Positions 47,451 through 57,700 of a stretch of DNA of 64,000 nucleotides are shown here, in pieces; position 1 is the first letter of the stretch, and every line of letters begins with the position of its first letter. This DNA is from Xiphydria camelus (lineage: Eukaryota > Arthropoda > Insecta > Hymenoptera > Xiphydriidae), in contig OY783196.1 in NCBI GenBank assembly GCA_963678675.1, positions 25,646,827 to 25,710,826 of the forward strand. The letters run 5' to 3'. Position numbers and translations under genes: made by a program. The notes beneath the pieces were generated by a model. That model saw nothing but the letters and a program-made list of their open reading frames with translations, was not told the origin of the DNA and ran no database searches.

Positions 47451-50400
47451 GTTCGACTCTTTGCTTTTTTGTTTGATTTCAGTGGAACGCGGAATCGAAT
47501 GTTGATTTTTCGTTGCTTTATTCGGCGGCGGGAGATATGTGCGTTCTTGTTGCAGTTTTCTACAGTTCTGTAAAAATTGGAGCACTGCTCTCGTTACAGG
47601 TGTAACTAAATTTCACTGTGTACACAATGCAAAAATGAGCAAATCCGTTTATGGCACTAAAAAAGAGGTACATATGGGGGTTTTCGGATCTTTTTATGGT
47701 GCGGTACAGTAATTTTGTTAACAACTACGTCGAAAATAGTATCTTATGTCATTAGGCGGAAATCCGAGGTTTTTTCAGACTGTGTTTAATTAGGTCCTAG
47801 CACAAGTCATGGTGAGAGTACGAAGCCGAAGGCGAGCCTCGTCCCCTCACCGTGCCTTGTGCTACGACCTAATTAAACACAGTCTGAAAAAACCTCGGAT
47901 TTCCGCCTAATGACATAAGATACTATTTCTCACGAATGCCCATTTCTCAAAACAAAAGAAACAGAAGTATACGCGGGTCACACACATTTCACGTTGCGTT
48001 TATCAGTTTGGAAAAAGGACCCACTTCGGACTAAGCAATCTTTTAACAGTCTGCGGACTCCTGGTCGGTGTCACGCGGGAAAAACGCCATCTTATGGTCC
48101 AAAAATAGGCTGGAAAAGGCTTCGAAATGGGCATGAGTGAGGAAAAACGTATTTTCATACATGAGAAAATTTTCATAACATAGATACTGGGATTTGCATG
48201 CTCGGATAAATTTTTGTCATTGTTGAGCATGCGCACTTCGGCAGATTCCATTATTTTTTTACGAGTGTAACTACTTTTTTAACGAGCTCTGAGCATGCAA
48301 ACCTCAGTATGCTATGAAAGTTTCCTCACGCATGAAACAATTGATAAGTTTATGAGAACGATTTATAAATATGGAAAGACGTACTTTCGCCTGCAGGAGT
48401 TACAAAGAGCAATTTTTTTTTTGGAAACATTAAATCATGATAGTTTACATTACAATTTACTAGTTTCCAAAGAAAAATTACTCTTCAGCACAGTAGGAAC
48501 ATCCGAAAATCCTTATGCGTACACCGTAAACAAAATTTATATTTTTAATATACTTTTACATAAAGCTTTCTCCAATACGTGATTATAAAAATTAATATAC
48601 TCCGTAATTATGAAAATTAATATATTTCCTCATGAAATTGCCCTTGTTTTCATAACGGAGTACATTAATTTTCATAATCACGTATTGGATAAAAGCTTTG
48701 TATACGATTATATTAAATTTAATACAAATTTTGTTTACAGTGTAAATATACCGTAAACAATTTTGCAGTATAGAGTTTAATGTTGCATAACAATGGCACA
48801 AGATCGAATGACACCAGATGTGATATATATAGGTCCAAATCGGTGAAATGGTGTTAAAAATTAAAACCACTTTATTACTGTATGCAGTAAAATTTACAGG
48901 TATCAGTCTTTTCGTGTTCTTTATGAAAATGAAAGCTCTACGAGCCCGGTCCCGCTTCAGTTGGCCCAGTTACAAAATTTGTCCGGTTATTGACACCCAA
49001 TCAAGATAAATCTAAAGTTTATGTTAATATGCACGTTATTTATTTTTCAACCAACATTTTTACTGAGTTTAAGACCTACTAGCAGTTTATTCATGTTACG
49101 ATGATAAACTGCAAACAAAATGAAAAAAAATATTGCAAGTCTTGAAAAATTCACCACTGGGTAACATCGCTTTTGTTTTTAATAACGGCCGCAATTCGTA
49201 ATTAATTAATTAATTCGTATATAATGCTCGAAATGCTCGAAATAGCCGGCGGATAAAATATGATCAAAAGCGTTATTTTCTTCAATTCTGATTTTATTTA
49301 AAAAATTTTAAAATTGTACATTATGAAACACATTGTGCCGTGCAGTATACTACAAAACATTACATTTCAGCCTAGAAAAAATATAAGGCAGCAGTAACTT
49401 TACAATTCACTTAATAATTGTCATTTTAGTGGGTGGGCCAACTGAAGCGGGACGGGGCTCGTATAAGGTGTTATTAGGGGATTGCGTTGAAAGTCGCTGT
49501 TTTTTTTCTTGTTTCGGCGATTTGATGCAATTGATGATCGTTTTTGCATCAAATTATCATTTAAACGCTCCAATTGTTGTTGATAACGTTCGGTGGTATT
49601 TGTTTCATTCGGTTTCAATAGCTCATAATAAACCTTCCACATATCCCACCAAATTGAAAGTATTGTTTTGTGACCGTGGATATTTCGTTTTGGTATTGAC
49701 GTTGATGGTTGGCCAGGATCAACCCATGATTTTTTTGCATTTCGGGTTGTCGAAATAAATCCATTTCTCATCAGCGGTTACGATACGTCATAAAAAACGT
49801 TTCTTTTTATGCTTTGCAAGCAAAGAAATCGAGATGTTCAGAGCAATGGCAGTTTCGGTCAATTCATGTGGCAGCCACTTTCTTTCTTTTTCAATCTTTC
49901 CCATGACATGTAGACGTCGTGAAACTGTAGATTCGTATCGACTTCAAGCTGTTGAGCCAATTCTCAGAGCGTTTGAATAGGGTTTTCTTCCAATAGAGCT
50001 TGCAGTTGTTCATCTTCGAACTTGTTTGTTTGACCTGGCCGTTGTTTTACGTGAACATCACAGTTTCTACTTTTGAAGCGACCAAATCAGTCTCTACATA
50101 CTGTTTCTGATTGAGCAGATTCAGCATAAGTTCGCATAAATAATAATTACTGATGAGCTACAGCAGCATTTTAAGAAAAAATCAGAGTAGTGTAGAAGTA
50201 TACATCGAAAAAACAACTTGTCGCGTTCCATTTTCTCAAGTTATAAACATAGACTTGTATCAACTGAAAATAGCAGTTTAAAGATTGAATCTTAATGAGA
50301 AATGTCCATAATTTTCAGTGATGCAAGAAGTGTTAGTCGCTGCGCACGACATAAGTAGTTAGAGCCATCTACAAGAGAACAGCGGCTTTCAATGCAACCT

Positions 50401-53400
50401 TCTAATATATTCTACAAAGTTGCACAGTTATTTCATGTGTCTTTATGGAACACAGCCTCTTATCGAGCTTATAGTTTTGTGCATAATAGCATCATTAGTA
50501 TGAAAGAATATTTCATTTTTGACTCCGTTGAGCCTTGAATATTATCCTTTCAAATTGAAGAAAATACAGAGATAATCATCGTCTAGAATTTGCCCCGAAG
50601 TAGGATTTACGTGGATCGGCGTTGCGCGCATATCCGAGATAATACGATATCATTCAAGCTTGGATTGCCATTGAACGATGCCCGTGCTTACCGCTCGGTT
50701 TTAGGCTCACTTGATGGATCGTTGAGGACGGATTTTGGAACACGGCGACACGAGGTGGAGGGAGAAGCCCCGACCCTGCCGCAAAGGGGCCGCAACCACA
50801 GAGAGCACTCGAATTTCGCCGAGAAGAAAGTGGAACAGCGACGTCGAAATTCGAAATTCCTGGAACCCGAGGACAGCGACGAAGAGGAGGATGACGGAGC
50901 AACCCTCTACCCCAAAGACGCCTTTGCGGCCGACGACATTTTCCAAGACCAGGGCCCCGGCTCGGTGGAGGTCTACAAATTGGACCTCTTCAAGGACAGA
51001 TCCCTCCTACCCCCCGCGCCGACGAAGAAGACCATCCCCAAACACAAGAGCAAGTCCCCGAAGAAGGCGCCGGCCGATCGCGTCATCTGGAAGTCGAAAA
51101 CCGCCGACCCGAAGGTGCATCGACCGGCGAGACAGCCCCAAGTGCCGATCTTCTTCGACGAGTTTCTCCTGGGAAGCTCGAAGGACGAGGTCTTCGGGGC
51201 GGGTGGTGTGCCGGAGCTTCAGGTCGGCTGCGAAGGTCTGGAAGTCTCTTATCGACAGAAACGATCCGCCGCGGATTCCACCGACGCCAATAAATTTCCG
51301 AGCGACGTGACCCCCCTCGATATCGAACCAGACTACGAGGACGACCCTTACACGCAGTTCGGCGAGACGGACGAGCTGAAGATCCTGAGGATCCTTGAAA
51401 CGAAAACGGAGAAACCCACCAGTCACGCTCTGAGAGGAGACATGGACCCGATCGCGATGAACGAATATTACAGCCGAAGTCGGCCGGAAAAGCTGCCTAC
51501 CCGCGGCGACCTCGGTCCACTGGACAACGGTAATCTCGCGGTGTCGGTCGTCGAAGTCGCGTCCACGGCGAATAACGACGCTCCGTCGCGGGGCGAATCG
51601 GGGCCGTCCGCCGAAGAACGCTCCTATTCCGCCCCGGTTGACGGGGCGAGGAAGTTGTCGTCTTCCACGGACGATCCGTCGGGAAGCCGGTCGGGTCGCA
51701 AATTGATGTCGATAGCGGACGAGGGATCGTCGGACGACGCGCAGCGCGAGAAGAGGGATACGCTGTGGGGCTTCGGCGAGAACGAGGGCGCGATCACGAG
51801 CGACGAGCTGCGGACGGAGCTGAGGAGGCGTCAGCGGGACGACGACGACGACGACGACGACGAGAGGTGGCGTGTGCGGCAGGAGGAGAACGAGGCCAGA
51901 CGACGTTTGAGGGAGCAGGAGGAGCAGCGCCGCAGGAATTATCAGACGACGTCGTCGACTCCGTCGCTTCACGCGGTGCAGGACCCGGATATCCGGAGGA
52001 TAAGGGACGAGTACGAGAGGAGGCAGCTGGAGGAGCACACGCTACGGAATAGAACGCGATCGAGGAGACCCGATGACGAGATGGTGAGACGAGAGAAGCA
52101 CAGGAACAGATTGGAAGCCGAGGCGAGGAGGGAGAAGCAGCGGCGCGAGCAAAAGTCGAGGGCGCGGAAGAAGAATCGAGGTCATTTGGCGGAAGAGGCG
52201 CAGAGGAATCAGTCGATAAGTGCGAGGCCCGACCGGCGCGATTACGAGAGGAGGAAGGCGTTGTGGCAGACGCAGGTGGAGGAGAGGCGGAGGCGCGAAG
52301 AGGAGAGGAATCGCCAGGCGCCTGCCAATTTGGTGAGGTCCGGTTCACCGCGCGCGGGCAACGACGAGAGGAAGCAGCAGGAGGAAGAGCGTCGCGTCAG
52401 GGAGCAGGACGAGAAACTGAGGGACTACATCCAGAGGAATCGTCCGATCGCGCCGGTTAACCGCGGTAGAGCGGAGGGGGAGGAGGAACGACGCAGAATG
52501 CGCGAGCGTCCCTCGAACCTGACCGGAGCGCACTCTCCGGTGGCGCCGAGAACCCGGCAGGGACAGGAAGAGCAGCGAAGGAGGGCCGAGGAATATCGTC
52601 GAAGAATGGAGGAGGAGCGCAAGCTCCAAGACTTCATCCGAAGGAACCAACCGGTGAAATTGGAGAGGAGACCATCCAACGAGACGGCGCGAGAGGCTGA
52701 AAATTATCTGGAAGCGAGGAGGAGAATGGAGGCGGCGAGACGGTTCGAACAGAATAAACCGATAACGACGATAGCGGCTCCTCCCGTCGACGGGAGACGA
52801 TCCCACGGTCCTGCGGCTCCACCGCCGGAAGCGGCACCCAGAATCGTTCCGGAGGGCGACGCTAGAAGGCTGGACGCGCTGAGACGACGAGAGGAGAAAC
52901 GGCGGGCTGAGAGACAGAGGTACGGGGAGGAAGAGCGAAGGAGGGAGGCGTTGAGGCGAGAGGAGGAGCGCAGGAGACTGGAATCGCATCGCTACGAGGA
53001 AGAGAGGAAGAGGCAGGAAGCCGCGAGGATCGCCGCCGAAAAGGCGAATAGGGAGCTGATCGAGGAGGAGGCGAGGCGGACGAATGTCGGGAGGGTGCGG
53101 AATCCCGGTGGGAGCGAGAGACGCGGAAGAGTGCAGCAGAGCAGGCCGCCGGCGTACTCGTTGGCGCCGGGGAATTTGGTGAAGCTCGACGACGGTCGGA
53201 ACGCCGGAGAACGCGAAGCGCGAGAGAGGGAGCTTCAGTATGAACGAAGGTGAGATATCCGCGCGTTGTACGGCGTCCCCGCGTAAGGAAAAAGTATGGC
53301 TAAAGAGAGTATGGCGGAACTCTGGGAAAAGTTGAACTAAAAAAGTATGGCTACATATCGTATCCCAGACTTTCAACCGGTAAACGATTATGCGCTTTTC

Positions 53401-56181
53401 AATTAGAGTTCAGTTGTTTGCACGAGGTTATGCTGTAATCGATGTCTGCACTTGTCAGCTGTTGTTACTTCGATATCGCGGGTGACCCGGCAATACCTCC
53501 TATGTCGAAATTTTCTGGAAAATGAGTTTTTGCTATCAGTGCAATAAGAAAACTAAATTAGTCACCCACGATATATTATTTTATTAGGATTGTTATTTTT
53601 TTTCTGATTTTTCGAAAATCTCTTTTTCACATTCAAAATATTTATCTTTGCCAAATCTTTCCCTGTTTCCCCTAAATTTGAATAAATAGGGTCCGCGCAT
53701 CGGTAAGAGCTAACACGCGTGTCTTTGCAGAGTGAAGGAGCAGAAGCAAAGAGAGGAGGCTACGACGAGTCTGAAGGAGCAGAGGAGGCTCGAAGAAGAG
53801 GCCAGGCTGAACGCTTTACCCGTCAGTGCGCGGATAATCATCGACAAGACTATCCGAAACGTCCATTCTTCTCGTTCGCCGATGGTAAATAGCAGGGGCA
53901 ACTTCGAGAACGAGATCGATTTTCCGGTGAGCGAATATCATCTACAGGGTGTAAATTTACCAAGGGCCATAGCCATTTATTTCCGTTATTTGTCATTTTA
54001 CGAAATAATCTTTCAAATAATAATTAATGATGTCACGGGGGACGTATAATACATGTAAGTGATTTTTGATAACACACGTTATTTACGAGATATAAAGGAC
54101 ATCTCAATTTTTTTAAATGGAACTCGACATTTTCGTTCTTATAAAAGTTGCAGAGTTCGTCGAGATGAACAAAAAAGGTTAGGGTGAAAGACCCATTCGT
54201 TGAAACGTTTGTGAGATATTGCCGCTCAAACTACAAGATTAAATTTCACTGCGTGCGACTAAGTTCCCCCCATTTAAACGAGCGTAGAATATTGTGGAGC
54301 ACAATTTAATGTCCCCTTCTGGGCAAATGTGGAACTTAATTTTTCCCGGAAGTGTAACTAGAATTTGTTTCACTACTTTCTTCGTGATTTGAACGAAAAT
54401 TATAAAGTGAAGGCGCTATTAATATACAGGGTGGACCATTTAAGTTGACAAACGTTCGAATATCTTGAAAATTAAGCATTTGAGAGAAAAATGTTTCAGG
54501 CAAAAGTATTATCGTTTTACAAGCGGGATTTAATGGCTATACGTAAAAGCCAAACTAATGCGTAATAGCCAACGGTAGTGTTCATTGCAGGTATAACTGC
54601 TACTTCTACGTTCTATTGCTACTGCTACGTTCAATACGTAATTACTCGTAAACACTGAAAGTAAACACGAAAAGTCATAGAACAAAAGTTATTAAGTTTT
54701 GTACAAAGAATACGAATCATTAAAAAAATAGGGATTCCTATTTAAAAAATCAAAGTTGACCTTCAAATAACCTGGAAATTCTAAACCAAACAAACCAAAT
54801 GTATAACCGTTAAATCCCGCTTGTAAAAAGTTGATACTTTTGCCTGAAATATTTTTCTCTCAAATGCTTAATTTTCAAGATATTCACGTTCGTCAACTTA
54901 AATGGCCCACCCTGTATAAATGCACTGAAATTATTTCCTGAAGTCATAATCATCATGCAAGGATAACGAAATCGAAAAATATTATAATAAAAGTACTGCT
55001 AGCAGACAACTCGATACACAACGGCGACCATGTTGTTATAATAACAATATTTTTCTTAATTTGAGTCGTAGCCTAAGCCGATTCTATTTCAGGAAATGTA
55101 GTATGGCACGTTTATTTCGAAAAAGATTATTTTGCTTCGCGAAAGTGGATAATTGCGAGAAACTGGTGATACCAATTTTCCAAGTATAGTGATTATTCTC
55201 CGTAAACATCAGTGGTTAGAAAATTTGGAACTGTATGGGACTCTTGCAAGTAGAGAAAAGCTGGCTCTAAAGGGCTAGAAAGCAGAATTCCCCGTTGACT
55301 TCCAGGGGTCCGCTTTAACTTTCTTTTACTCTTATTTACTCTTGTACTTTGAGCGGTAATATCTCACAAACGTTCCACCGAATGAGTCTCTTTCATCTTA
55401 TATTTTCTTTCTTCATTCAATTCTACAACTTATTTATAAGAACGAAAATATCGAGTCCCATTAAAAAAAATAAAAGTGGCCCTCATATCTCGTAAATAAC
55501 GCGTATGATACAAAACAATTTACAGGTATTATACGTCCCCCTCTTGACGTCAAATTACTTTTATTCGGAAGATTTTTCCATAAAATGATAAATAACGGAA
55601 ATAAATGGATGTGGCCCTTGGCAAATTTACACCCTGTATTCTGTTTACTCCACGAATCGGATGTTGTTGGATTTCGAATTTTCCCGACAATCCGTCTTTC
55701 CTTTCGTATTTCGATCAACGTGTGTATCTCTGCATTCGAATATCGATATATCCCGTCGGGTTTGCTATATCGAGAGGTCACTCCTGATGTTTGAATGTCG
55801 TTTAAAGCGTAGAGCGTAATTATATCTATATATTATTATATGCATGTTTATATTGAAACAGCAATATACTGACACATGTAAACCCTAAACGTATCAGTTA
55901 TCGATGAACTTATCGCCCCCCAGGGAATCAATCCGAATCGCCAAGGGTTCGAAGCGGCGAGGTTTCCCGTCCCGGCGACCACGAAGCCACCGGTGAAGAG
56001 TCCAGGGCCCTGCACCTGGGCGATTATACAGTGCTGCCCCGCCAATCGACGCACGGTCGCGTGCTTCGAGTCCCTGGGATGCCCCGGTGTTAACTGGGAT
56101 TCGGATCCCTGCAGGTACTCCATCGTCGAGGCGGCGCGAAACGAGCTCACGAAGTTCTACGAGGCCAACGAGAGGAATTAA
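47195..56181 (+). CDS. Secreted Arg/Glu-rich coiled-coil protein with six-cysteine C-terminus (4 coding exons)
   Basis: I do not recognise a named gene. Joining 47195-47450, 50705-53249, 53731-53926 and 55924-56181 gives 3255 nt: 1084 codons plus TAA, with every junction phase-compatible. Residues 1-21 are a signal peptide (MQPG, then a run of V/A/L, ending VVGAA). Residues 22-270 are Pro-rich, then mixed basic and acidic. RQKR (269-272) and REKR (433-436) look like furin-type processing sites. An eight-Asp run (464-471) precedes roughly 460 residues dominated by R and E, predicted long helix or coiled coil. The C-terminus has cysteines at 1029, 1036, 1037, 1046, 1052 and 1062, with CTWAIIQCC and CFESLGCPG, a compact disulfide module. 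I infer an extracellular or matrix-type protein cut into parts. The cysteine module probably carries the conserved function, and the R/E region is probably fast-evolving. Only the first donor is non-canonical in context (G|GTTCG). Confidence 0.85.
47732..47929. mobile_element. Perfect hairpin element in intron 2 of the large gene, 198 bp
   Basis: GAAATAGTATCTTATGTCAT-type arms of about 80 bp, including ATTAGGCGGAAATCCGAGG, are exact or nearly exact inverted copies. A 30-base GC-rich loop (centre 47831) separates them. Confidence 0.88.
48518..48742. mobile_element. AT-rich inverted-repeat element in intron 2
   Basis: GTAAACAAAATTTATATTTT at the left and AAATTTTGTTTACAGTGTA at the right, with CCAATACGTGATTATAAAA pairing nearer the centre. 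Related to 11220-11400. Confidence 0.7.
48941..49461. mobile_element. TA-flanked element with 29-bp terminal inverted repeats, 521 bp
   Basis: CGAGCCCGGTCCCGCTTCAG at 48941 and its inverse ending 49461 (one mismatch), each next to TA. The interior is AT-rich without ORF. It abuts the deleted mariner, with 12 bases between them. Confidence 0.85.
49474..50405 (-). mobile_element. Internally deleted mariner element
   Basis: The element runs from a left terminal repeat (49474-49501, TTAGGGGATTGCGTTGAAAG) to a right one ending at 50405, whose reverse complement starts TTAGAAGGTTGCATTGAAAG. At about 930 bp it is shorter than the usual 1.3 kb of mariners, because the C-terminal third of the transposase is missing. 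It sits in intron 2 of the large secreted-protein gene, antisense to it, and abuts another inverted-repeat element at 48941-49461. Confidence 0.85.
49500..50231 (-). pseudogene. Broken mariner transposase
   Basis: The frame starts at ATG 50231 (MERDKLFF). Helix-turn-helix sequence follows in shifted frames (RDWFGRFKSRN, ELAQQLEVD). The first catalytic region is TADEKWIYFDNPKC, followed by a frameshift in an A-run near 49735. Next come the mariner-type stretch SWVDPGQPSTSIPKRNIHG, the second catalytic Asp in SIWWDMW, and YYELLKPNET. The third catalytic region is deleted: the sequence passes from LMQKRSS into the terminal repeat. Several stops and shifts make it non-functional. It represents a DD34D transposase. 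Confidence 0.9.
50705..53249 (+). CDS. Coding exon 2: large exon with processing sites and Arg/Glu-rich region
   Basis: The frame is open from before 50590 to 53253. The acceptor is taken as CGCTCGGTTTTAG ending at 50704 because it gives the matching phase and a pyrimidine-rich lead. The donor is a near-consensus GAAG|GTGAGA at 53250. The exon carries the acidic segment, both RxKR sites, the Asp8 run and the R/E-rich region. The motif (Q/R)xN(Q/R/K)(P/S)(I/V) recurs in it at residues 585, 662, 731 and 767. Long antisense ORFs here are codon-composition shadows. Confidence 0.9.
53731..53926 (+). CDS. Coding exon 3: end of Arg/Glu-rich region
   Basis: A strong acceptor (GTGTCTTTGCAG, ending 53730) and a consensus donor (TTTCCG|GTGAGC, at 53927) bound a 196-nt exon. 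Its first base completes an Arg codon (AG|A) split with the previous exon, and it ends in phase 0. It encodes VKEQKQREEATTS, the last charged helix, then a less charged stretch with SARIIIDKTIRNVHSS leading to the cysteine module. Confidence 0.88.
53945..55636. mobile_element. 1.69-kb inverted-repeat element filling intron 4
   Basis: CAGGGTGTAAATTTACCAAG at 53945 and its inverse ending 55636, flanked by TA, begin arms of about 300 bp that pair almost throughout. It makes up 85% of the intron between coding exons 3 and 4 and contains another element at 54427-54914. No transposase remains. Confidence 0.85.
54427..54914. mobile_element. Nested element with CAGGGTGGACC ends, 488 bp
   Basis: CAGGGTGGACCATTTAAGTT at 54427 and the inverse ending 54914, with TA flanks and arms of about 110 bp sharing AATTAAGCATTTGAGAGAAA. 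It is inserted inside the 53945-55636 element. Confidence 0.88.
55924..56181 (+). CDS. Coding exon 4: six-cysteine C-terminal module and stop
   Basis: The acceptor is TATCGCCCCCCAG, ending 55923. Frame 0 gives 85 residues and TAA (56179-56181). Cysteine spacing is C-x6-CC-x8-C-x5-C-x9-C, preceded by a Pro/Thr linker (VPATTKPPVKSPGP) and followed by a charged tail ending NERN. The Trp and Gly residues among the cysteines (CTWAIIQCC, GCPGVNW) look like structural positions of a small disulfide fold. No alternative last exon is apparent. Confidence 0.88.
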   Translation, partial: GINPNRQGFEAARFPVPATTKPPVKSPGPCTWAIIQCCPANRRTVACFESLGCPGVNWDSDPCRYSIVEAARNELTKFYEANERN

Positions 56182-56741
56182 CGGCTTCACTTGCGATGCC
56201 CCACCTTCGATGATTGCCCGGTGCCGCCGTCGCGGTCGTCGTGACACGCTGCTCGCTTCGGCAGTTTATCAATCAACGTTGTATAGAAATATGGTGTGAT
56301 TATCGTTCGGGTCACACTCTCGCCGCGGCAGGGGAGCTATATCGCTTCCGCGGAATTTGCCGAGGAGGCCCGTATTCGGTCGTACGAGCTTCCAGCGAAG
56401 TATCCTCTGCTCTTTAAACGACCAGGGGACGTTTACCCCGTTCCCGGCAGAGATATGGAAATGGAACCGTCGATTAGCTCGGATCGACCGTCTATTCAGA
56501 GGCTTGTAACGCGGCGTGGAACGGTTTATAGGGTATATAGATACCGAGATTCTCTCTCTCTCGAGAGCAACGATATAGCGTATAGCGATAACTTTTCGTA
56601 TTTAGCCACCGCGAGCTATTCTTGACAGCTTTCTCACTTGTGATATACGATTCGTAGGTATATAGAAGCTCACTTCGGCAGACAGTAAGCACTGTAATAT
56701 AGTAGCTATTTATACGTGTATGTATAACTCAATGAAATAAA
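56182..56741 (+). other. 3' UTR of the large secreted-protein gene, with poly-A signal
   Basis: About 560 bases follow the stop, with no further convincing coding frame. AATAAA at 56736-56741 is the first good polyadenylation signal, so the transcript probably ends near 56760. The UTR is AT-rich towards its end, with TATA-like alternations that are not a promoter in this context. Confidence 0.5.
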
Positions 56742-57090
56742 TATTATGTATATCTCAAATCCCCGCGCGCGTGTATAACGGCCCACGGATATTCGCGAAT
56801 ATATTTTGGAACGTATATCGCTCCGATTTTTAAATCCTTCGGCGCGGGACGAAAAACCAGTCGGACCGTCGACAACGAACGAGCGGACGGCCCCGACCGT
56901 CCACGACGGTCAGTTTCCACTTTCGCGCGAGAGAGCAACATTTCCCGCCGTCGATTCGAGCCCCCGAAGTGCGAAATTGTGTAACGGGACAGGAGGTATT
57001 TCCAGCGTCCGCGCGAATATACAATGGCACTGATTGGACGGAAAACGTTTGCAAGCTCTTAGAGCTGAATGGCCTCGTTACTCCGCGGAA

Positions 57091-57700
57091 TCGCGTCGGG
57101 ACAGAATTCGCCTCGGAACTTCCGTCGCGCGAGCTGGAGTTTACCACGGCGCGCCAATTCTCTCACCTTCCCTTTCGATTTTGCGTCCCCATATTCGTTC
57201 CATCGACACGTTCCGGATAGAATCGACGAGGGATCGGAACACGAAAATTCCGCGAACCTTTCCCTCGAATTATTCCACTCCCCGAATAAATGTCCCTTCA
57301 TCCCCCTCCCTACCACTCTCGCCGGCAGTCTTCTTTCTCGCATGCCCGCCCCATACGAGCCATACGCCTTTCCCCCCCCCCCCCCCCCGGGAGAATCTAA
57401 TCCCGCGGAATTCGCCTCGAAATTTCCGTCGCTCAAATTAGAATTTATACCACCGACCCCGCGCGAATCTTCTCTCTCGATTTTGCTTCCCCGCGCTATT
57501 GACTCCTCCGACGCGTTCCAGAGAGAATCGACGAGAAATCGACGGCTTCTCGCCGAACTCTCCAATCCGGACTCGAAATACAAAGACCCGGCGAACCTCC
57601 CCTCGAACTATCTTTCCTCCCAAATAAATACCCTTCCACCTCCCCCCTCACTTCCGCCTTTAACAACAATTCTTCTCCCTTCCCGACCCGCCTTCCCTGC
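57091..57700. repeat. Diverged tandem duplication, 304-bp offset
   Basis: GAATTCGCCTCG at 57104 and 57408 begins two copies sharing, in order, TCTCTC-ATTTTGC-TCCCC, GTTCC-GA-AGAATCGACGAG, GCGAACCT-CCCTCGAA-TAT and CCCCTCCC. ORFs are open on both strands through both units, but their frames differ in composition and neither is recognisable. Confidence 0.6.
57372..57388. repeat. Poly-C tract, 17 bases
   Basis: A pure C run between the two tandem units. Confidence 0.9.

Noticed and set aside
50155..50195. CTGATGAG resembling a hammerhead core
   Set aside because: It lies in the mariner transposase region, and no stem followed by GAAAC can be formed.
51007..53376. Two 343-codon reverse-strand ORFs and a 184-codon one across the large exon
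   Set aside because: They are antisense shadows of the R/E-rich coding exon, whose codon use removes stops on the other strand. They are Leu/Pro/Ser-rich with no motif of their own.
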